From positions 1-36,470 of the forward strand of contig SWBL01000427.1 in assembly GCA_024195585.1 (NCBI GenBank): 36,470 bases of DNA, read 5' to 3'. The DNA comes from Aureobasidium sp. EXF-3400. Lineage: Eukaryota; Ascomycota; Dothideomycetes; Dothideales; Saccotheciaceae. Below, piece after piece: positions 32,654 through 36,470 of the stretch. Within the stretch, counting starts at the first letter, position 1. Every line of letters begins with the position of its first letter. The notes under the pieces are model-generated. The model saw only the letters and a program-made list of their open reading frames with translations, ran no database searches and was not told the DNA's origin. Both the position numbers and the translations under genes were made by a program.

Positions 32654-35600
32654 GTTTATTGAGGACAGGAGCGCGATTTATGATAAAACGAATGTGGTTG
32701 ACATGCAAGTTAAGCCGAAGGTGGCCGAGGCAGGGTGTATCCAAGCAAACAGCGGTGTTTACAGCACTGAACACAGATAGGGCGCGCCTTGGTGAGGAGC
32801 GTGCGTCCTTATCTATGTGTTGGCTGAAGATAGTCGTCGCCCAAAAATGTAACTGTCGTTGAATGTGTCAGAACGGGCTCCCTGAATCGGCTTTGCAGAG
32901 AATCGGAAACACGGCTGAGCAGATCGTACTCGGTCTGCTCGATGCCCGTCGACAAGCAAATTTCATTGCTAGGCCAGGCAGAAACAAGAAAACAGAAAAC
33001 GAGAGCGTACCCGTCGATGGATGCTACTGCTGCAGCGGTGAGGCTTCTCTATCAAAGAAAGCGAGGGTCTTTGCCGATAAGAGCTGCCAATAAAAGACGT
33101 CGTCGATCCGGAACAACAAGTACTTGCTGCAGGTACGGAGGAGCAGGCGGTATGAACAAGGAGATGAAGGCTGCCTGTGCAGATCTGCCAAAGTGTAATT
33201 GGAATCTGAAGGAATTCAAGAAGAAGAGAAAGGTGGGTTTAGTATGGAAAGGTAGACTCGAGGAGACTCTGTCCACGCACACAACGGTGCAGGATAAAAC
33301 GGGCTACTTGTGACCCCCCTTGGCTCATCAGTCGCTCGGTGGCCTTGGACAAGTGGAGCAATTCGCAATTTTGGTCGAATGGACGCATGACATCTTTGGA
33401 AGCGGCCACGACGCAGTGGGTGATGGATAGGGTTGGCGCTTCTCCAGAAGACCCTTGTCCGCACTTGGCCTTTCGGCAAAACTCGTGTCGACTTGATTCG
33501 CAGTCCAGACTGCGCGCGCTCGAGTCCTCTCCACTTGCTCGCCCGCAAGCTATGACAACTATTAACTAATAACTTGCATGTTTACGCACGAGAAAGAGGC
33601 CGTGGCTAACCGCCAGGCATGGTCCTTGACTACACGCTGCCCAGAGGACAGAGACGAAGCCTTGTTCCGCGCATGATACCACATCGCGTCTGTCACGCCT
33701 TGGATGGCATCACCGACCAAAGTGTACACACCTTCTGCTCAGTACCACGCCAACCAAGGCCTTATTGCCGAGTATTGCTTGCCTGTGAGTCATCAAACTA
33801 TGAATATGCCTCTGCATTCAAACCCGAGGTCGTGAGCAGCGGCTTCAGATTCCGCGTAGCTTGACATTAGCCGTGGCTGCCGGGCGGAAGCATAGGGAGT
33901 CTGTCTCTTCCTGCGCTCCGTGAGCCCTCTTCTTTGCTCATCATAACTTGCTCGTTTCTTTGTTTTGCCGCAACGATGGCCAAATGCAGATTCCATCTCT
34001 CCGCACAAACGCTGCCGCGATTACTCCACAGGCCCACAATACTCCCGTACTCGTCAGCTTCGTCCTCCAGATAATCCCGGTCTGCCCGGAGTTCACACCC
34101 CGCCGTCCACTTTTTCATATCGATGTTCTGCGAGGGCGAGTTTGTACACGCGTGCAAACCAAAGCAGGACTGTTGAGCTTTTTCCTCCAAGTCACACGCT
34201 ACAATGCTACCCTAATTTTGACCTCTGCGATCATGATGGCAAGTCTCCGCGTGATGCATTACTGCTTTCGATCGCAACGATCAGCATCTGCAATGCCGAT
34301 CTGAGCAACGCACAAGAGTTTCTGGTCGTGGCAGATCTTGACCCGAGCGTGAGTGGAAGTTGGAGGACCTCCAAATCTGTAGCTGCAAAGCCACACTGCT
34401 TCGCAACATCAATATCCCATAATGGCTGTGAAGTTTCAGGAATTTTTGGAAGTCCGTCTATTGGCCAAGAATAGAGTATGATGGAAGACGTGCTCAACTC
34501 CAGGTTGAAACCTCTACATCACTTGGTGACATCAACAGGGACACGACGCAAAACAATTGACCTCAATTGCTCTGTAGGCGAAGGATAAGATACCTTCCCA
34601 CCGCCAACTCGGCCCGACCACAACGTCATGCAGGCATAGACTCCAGAAATGCAACATCCGACCTTTGCGCCGTCAAACGGCTCTCGTACCTGCCAAGCTT
34701 GTACTCGAAAAGATCTTCTGAGTCTGTGCAAAATCGTCTTACTGTACTCATCCGTCTGGAGTTGTGTAGCAGAAGACCAGTAACTTAGCCGACGCGATGC
34801 GCACCCCAAGACGAGTTACAACGTGGTGAGAGCGAGACGATACCCGAGTAAACCTTCTCCTTTTTCAAACTCACAAGGGTGCATTCAAAGTCAAAACCTA
34901 TCCGTCAAACAGCGCAACACTTCCGAATGACAACATCTGTAGCCAAGGTCACTAGAAATAACGAGTACATCTCACACGCGTCTGACCAAGAGAGCCACAA
35001 ACCGGGACCACACCACTTCATGCATGTCTCATAGTGGATACGACAGTTGAAGCTCTAACATGGTTGAGTTGCTCGAGAGCCATTGGATGCGCAGACGACA
35101 CCAAGATCTCAAAATAAGGTGCAGCAGAAAATACAGACACATCGTGTAGAAAGCTCAAAGACGAAGTATGAAGAAATTGTTAATGCGATAACTGGACACG
35201 CGCCTAGAAGCAGTATGCCCACGAGTACACGACATGGCAGTGGCAAGATGGTATCCAGCCAGCAAGAAGCATGCGCATCCTCAGAGGGCAGACCCGGACG
35301 ATTGGATGATCCTCAGGGGATTGTCGAGGTACGATCGCTGACCGAAAAGGCAACACGCCTATAGTAAGACAGCACAGGTGTTTAGGAAAGAAACTCAGTA
35401 AGAACAGCTCTTTGCCAACCATGAATACGACGTGATTACGCCAGACCACATGCACATCCTCCATCAACACGACATAGATATAGCAAAACAGCGGGCATGC
35501 CTCAGAATCTATAAGCATATCTTTGAAAATTAGCTCTTGGGAAGCCTTCAATTTGCATATCTTTGACGGGAACATGGTACTTATACAACCTAACAGCATG

Positions 35601-36470
35601 CGCGTCTTCGAGAAAGTCAAGGCTGGACAGCGCTCAGGCAATCACCCATATGCATGACATACGGAAAGTCAGGCATTGATGCTCTGATCGACTGGACATC
35701 GAGGGAGCCACATGTTTTCCCACTCTCGGCTCTAAGGCCTGTTTCCAAGAGACAACAACAAAGCTGTGAAGAACAATCCATGTCACAAGCTATGACTTGC
35801 GCATAAGGCAGCTCTGACCCCTCGATGTTAGCAGCAAGGGGTTCAAGCAGGAGCCTGCTCAAGCGCTAGGGTTGTTATCGCACAGGCCTTGCGTGCTGAC
35901 AATCTGGCTCAAGGACCTAGAGTAAAAGCCCAGTGCCCAGCTGACCTGAACTGTACGTGCTAGGCATGAATCCTTTCTGTATGTAAGATTCATCATCCAT
36001 AGAAAGCATATACAGGACCAATTCCTATGTGGTTAACTTCTCGACCAGTCTAATCCTACACAGCTCTACAGTGAGACGATCACAAGGCTCCCATCTCTGA
36101 AGCGCGGTATTGTGACAAGCTGAGTTGACGCACATTGTGTGTGTTCGGTTTGTGAATGGTTGTCAAGATTCCAGCTCATATTCACTCAGAAAACAGAATT
36201 GCTTCTAAAAGCTTCCCGCTTCTTCAATCGTACTGAAATTAAGCCTAGAAACCCTTCTTCGCCTCGATTGTCTCAATAGTTTGTCAAACTGTCGAGGTTT
36301 ATCTCATCGAATGTGAAGGCCATGCGTATTTTTTTCTTAGCCAGGGTGATCCTGTCAGCAAGATTTGGATATATGTGATTGCCAAAGGAACTTGATTTTT
36401 TAGACTACTGGCGCACGGCATGGTTATATACACAATCCGCCAAGAAGAGCCTTGGCTCCGGCATCGCAAT
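32654..36470. other. 3.8-kb region with no recognisable gene
   Basis: This stretch begins with the promoter of the Ecl1-family gene. Beyond that, I see only short overlapping ORFs (up to about 170 codons) on both strands with no family-like motif and no convincing splice chain. The longest are 33965-34474 (+) and 35204-35641 (-). No tRNA boxes, terminal repeats or transposase motifs were seen. It could be a long intergenic region, a decayed element, or the regulatory region of a gene beyond the right edge. Confidence 0.6.

Noticed and set aside
33965..34474. 169-codon plus-strand open frame
   Set aside because: No motif or plausible exon chain; overlaps competing frames in a region with no other sign of coding.
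34231..34497. 88-codon minus-strand open frame with a fairly protein-like composition
   Set aside because: No recognisable motif, no splice partners found, and it overlaps other equally long frames on the opposite strand.
35204..35641. 145-codon minus-strand open frame
   Set aside because: Composition is odd (many Cys and hydrophobic residues without membrane-segment spacing) and there is no family resemblance. Probably chance.
3552..36470. tRNA, rRNA or CRISPR structures in intergenic DNA
   Set aside because: I looked for A/B-box pairs, GTTCRANTC-type B boxes and regularly spaced repeats by eye and found none. A covariance-model scan would be decisive.

Overview
This window is ordinary-looking chromosomal DNA from a filamentous ascomycete (Pezizomycotina). 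The grounds are: short GT-AG introns (22 inferred, almost all 44-62 bp) with CTRAY-type branch sites; Pezizomycotina-type proteins such as an ATP sulfurylase with an inactive APS-kinase-like tail, a Tea1/TeaA kelch protein and an Ecl1-family factor; and near-balanced base composition. A dothideomycete is plausible, but that is only an impression. No rRNA, tRNA, CRISPR array or intact transposon was recognised. Splice junctions were placed by hand from frame, GT/AG, branch-like motifs and family continuity.

Layout, left to right. 1-3551: 3' part of ATP sulfurylase (MET3, +), converging with COQ4 (-); COQ4 diverges over only 99 bp from a ketopantoate-reductase-family gene (+). 4315-8833: KOG1/raptor (-), the TORC1 scaffold. 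9841-14653: kelch/coiled-coil cell-end marker Tea1/TeaA (+), preceded by two short uORFs. 15122-15935: a probable Sos7-like kinetochore protein (-), divergent from an arginine/serine-rich probable splicing-related protein (16129-17236, +). 17507-21706: a UBP12/USP15-type deubiquitinase (-) with an unresolved 5' end. 22462-24159: a conserved filamentous-fungal protein (-) that contains what looks like a retropepsin-like domain without its catalytic aspartate. 24828-26009: mRNA capping guanylyltransferase (CEG1, -), divergent from a D-2-hydroxyacid dehydrogenase (26426-27496, +). 27594-29172: a seven-exon nickel/cobalt transporter (-) with an 11-nt micro-exon. 29454-31124: mitochondrial beta-ketoacyl-ACP synthase (CEM1, eight exons, -). 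31645-32653: an Ecl1-family zinc-binding lifespan factor (-). 32654-36470: 3.8 kb with no gene I can support.

The genes do not form a pathway cluster. Several are mitochondrial or metabolic (COQ4, ketopantoate reductase, CEM1, MET3), and several are central cell-biology genes (KOG1, TeaA, Sos7, UBP12, CEG1). Adjacency mainly reflects shared divergent promoters and convergent 3' ends. I found no convincing new multi-gene system. The observations most worth a second look are the degenerate protease-like domain (23179-23565), the nickel-transporter micro-exon (28907-28917), the tandem uORFs before the kelch gene, and the gene-poor right end.
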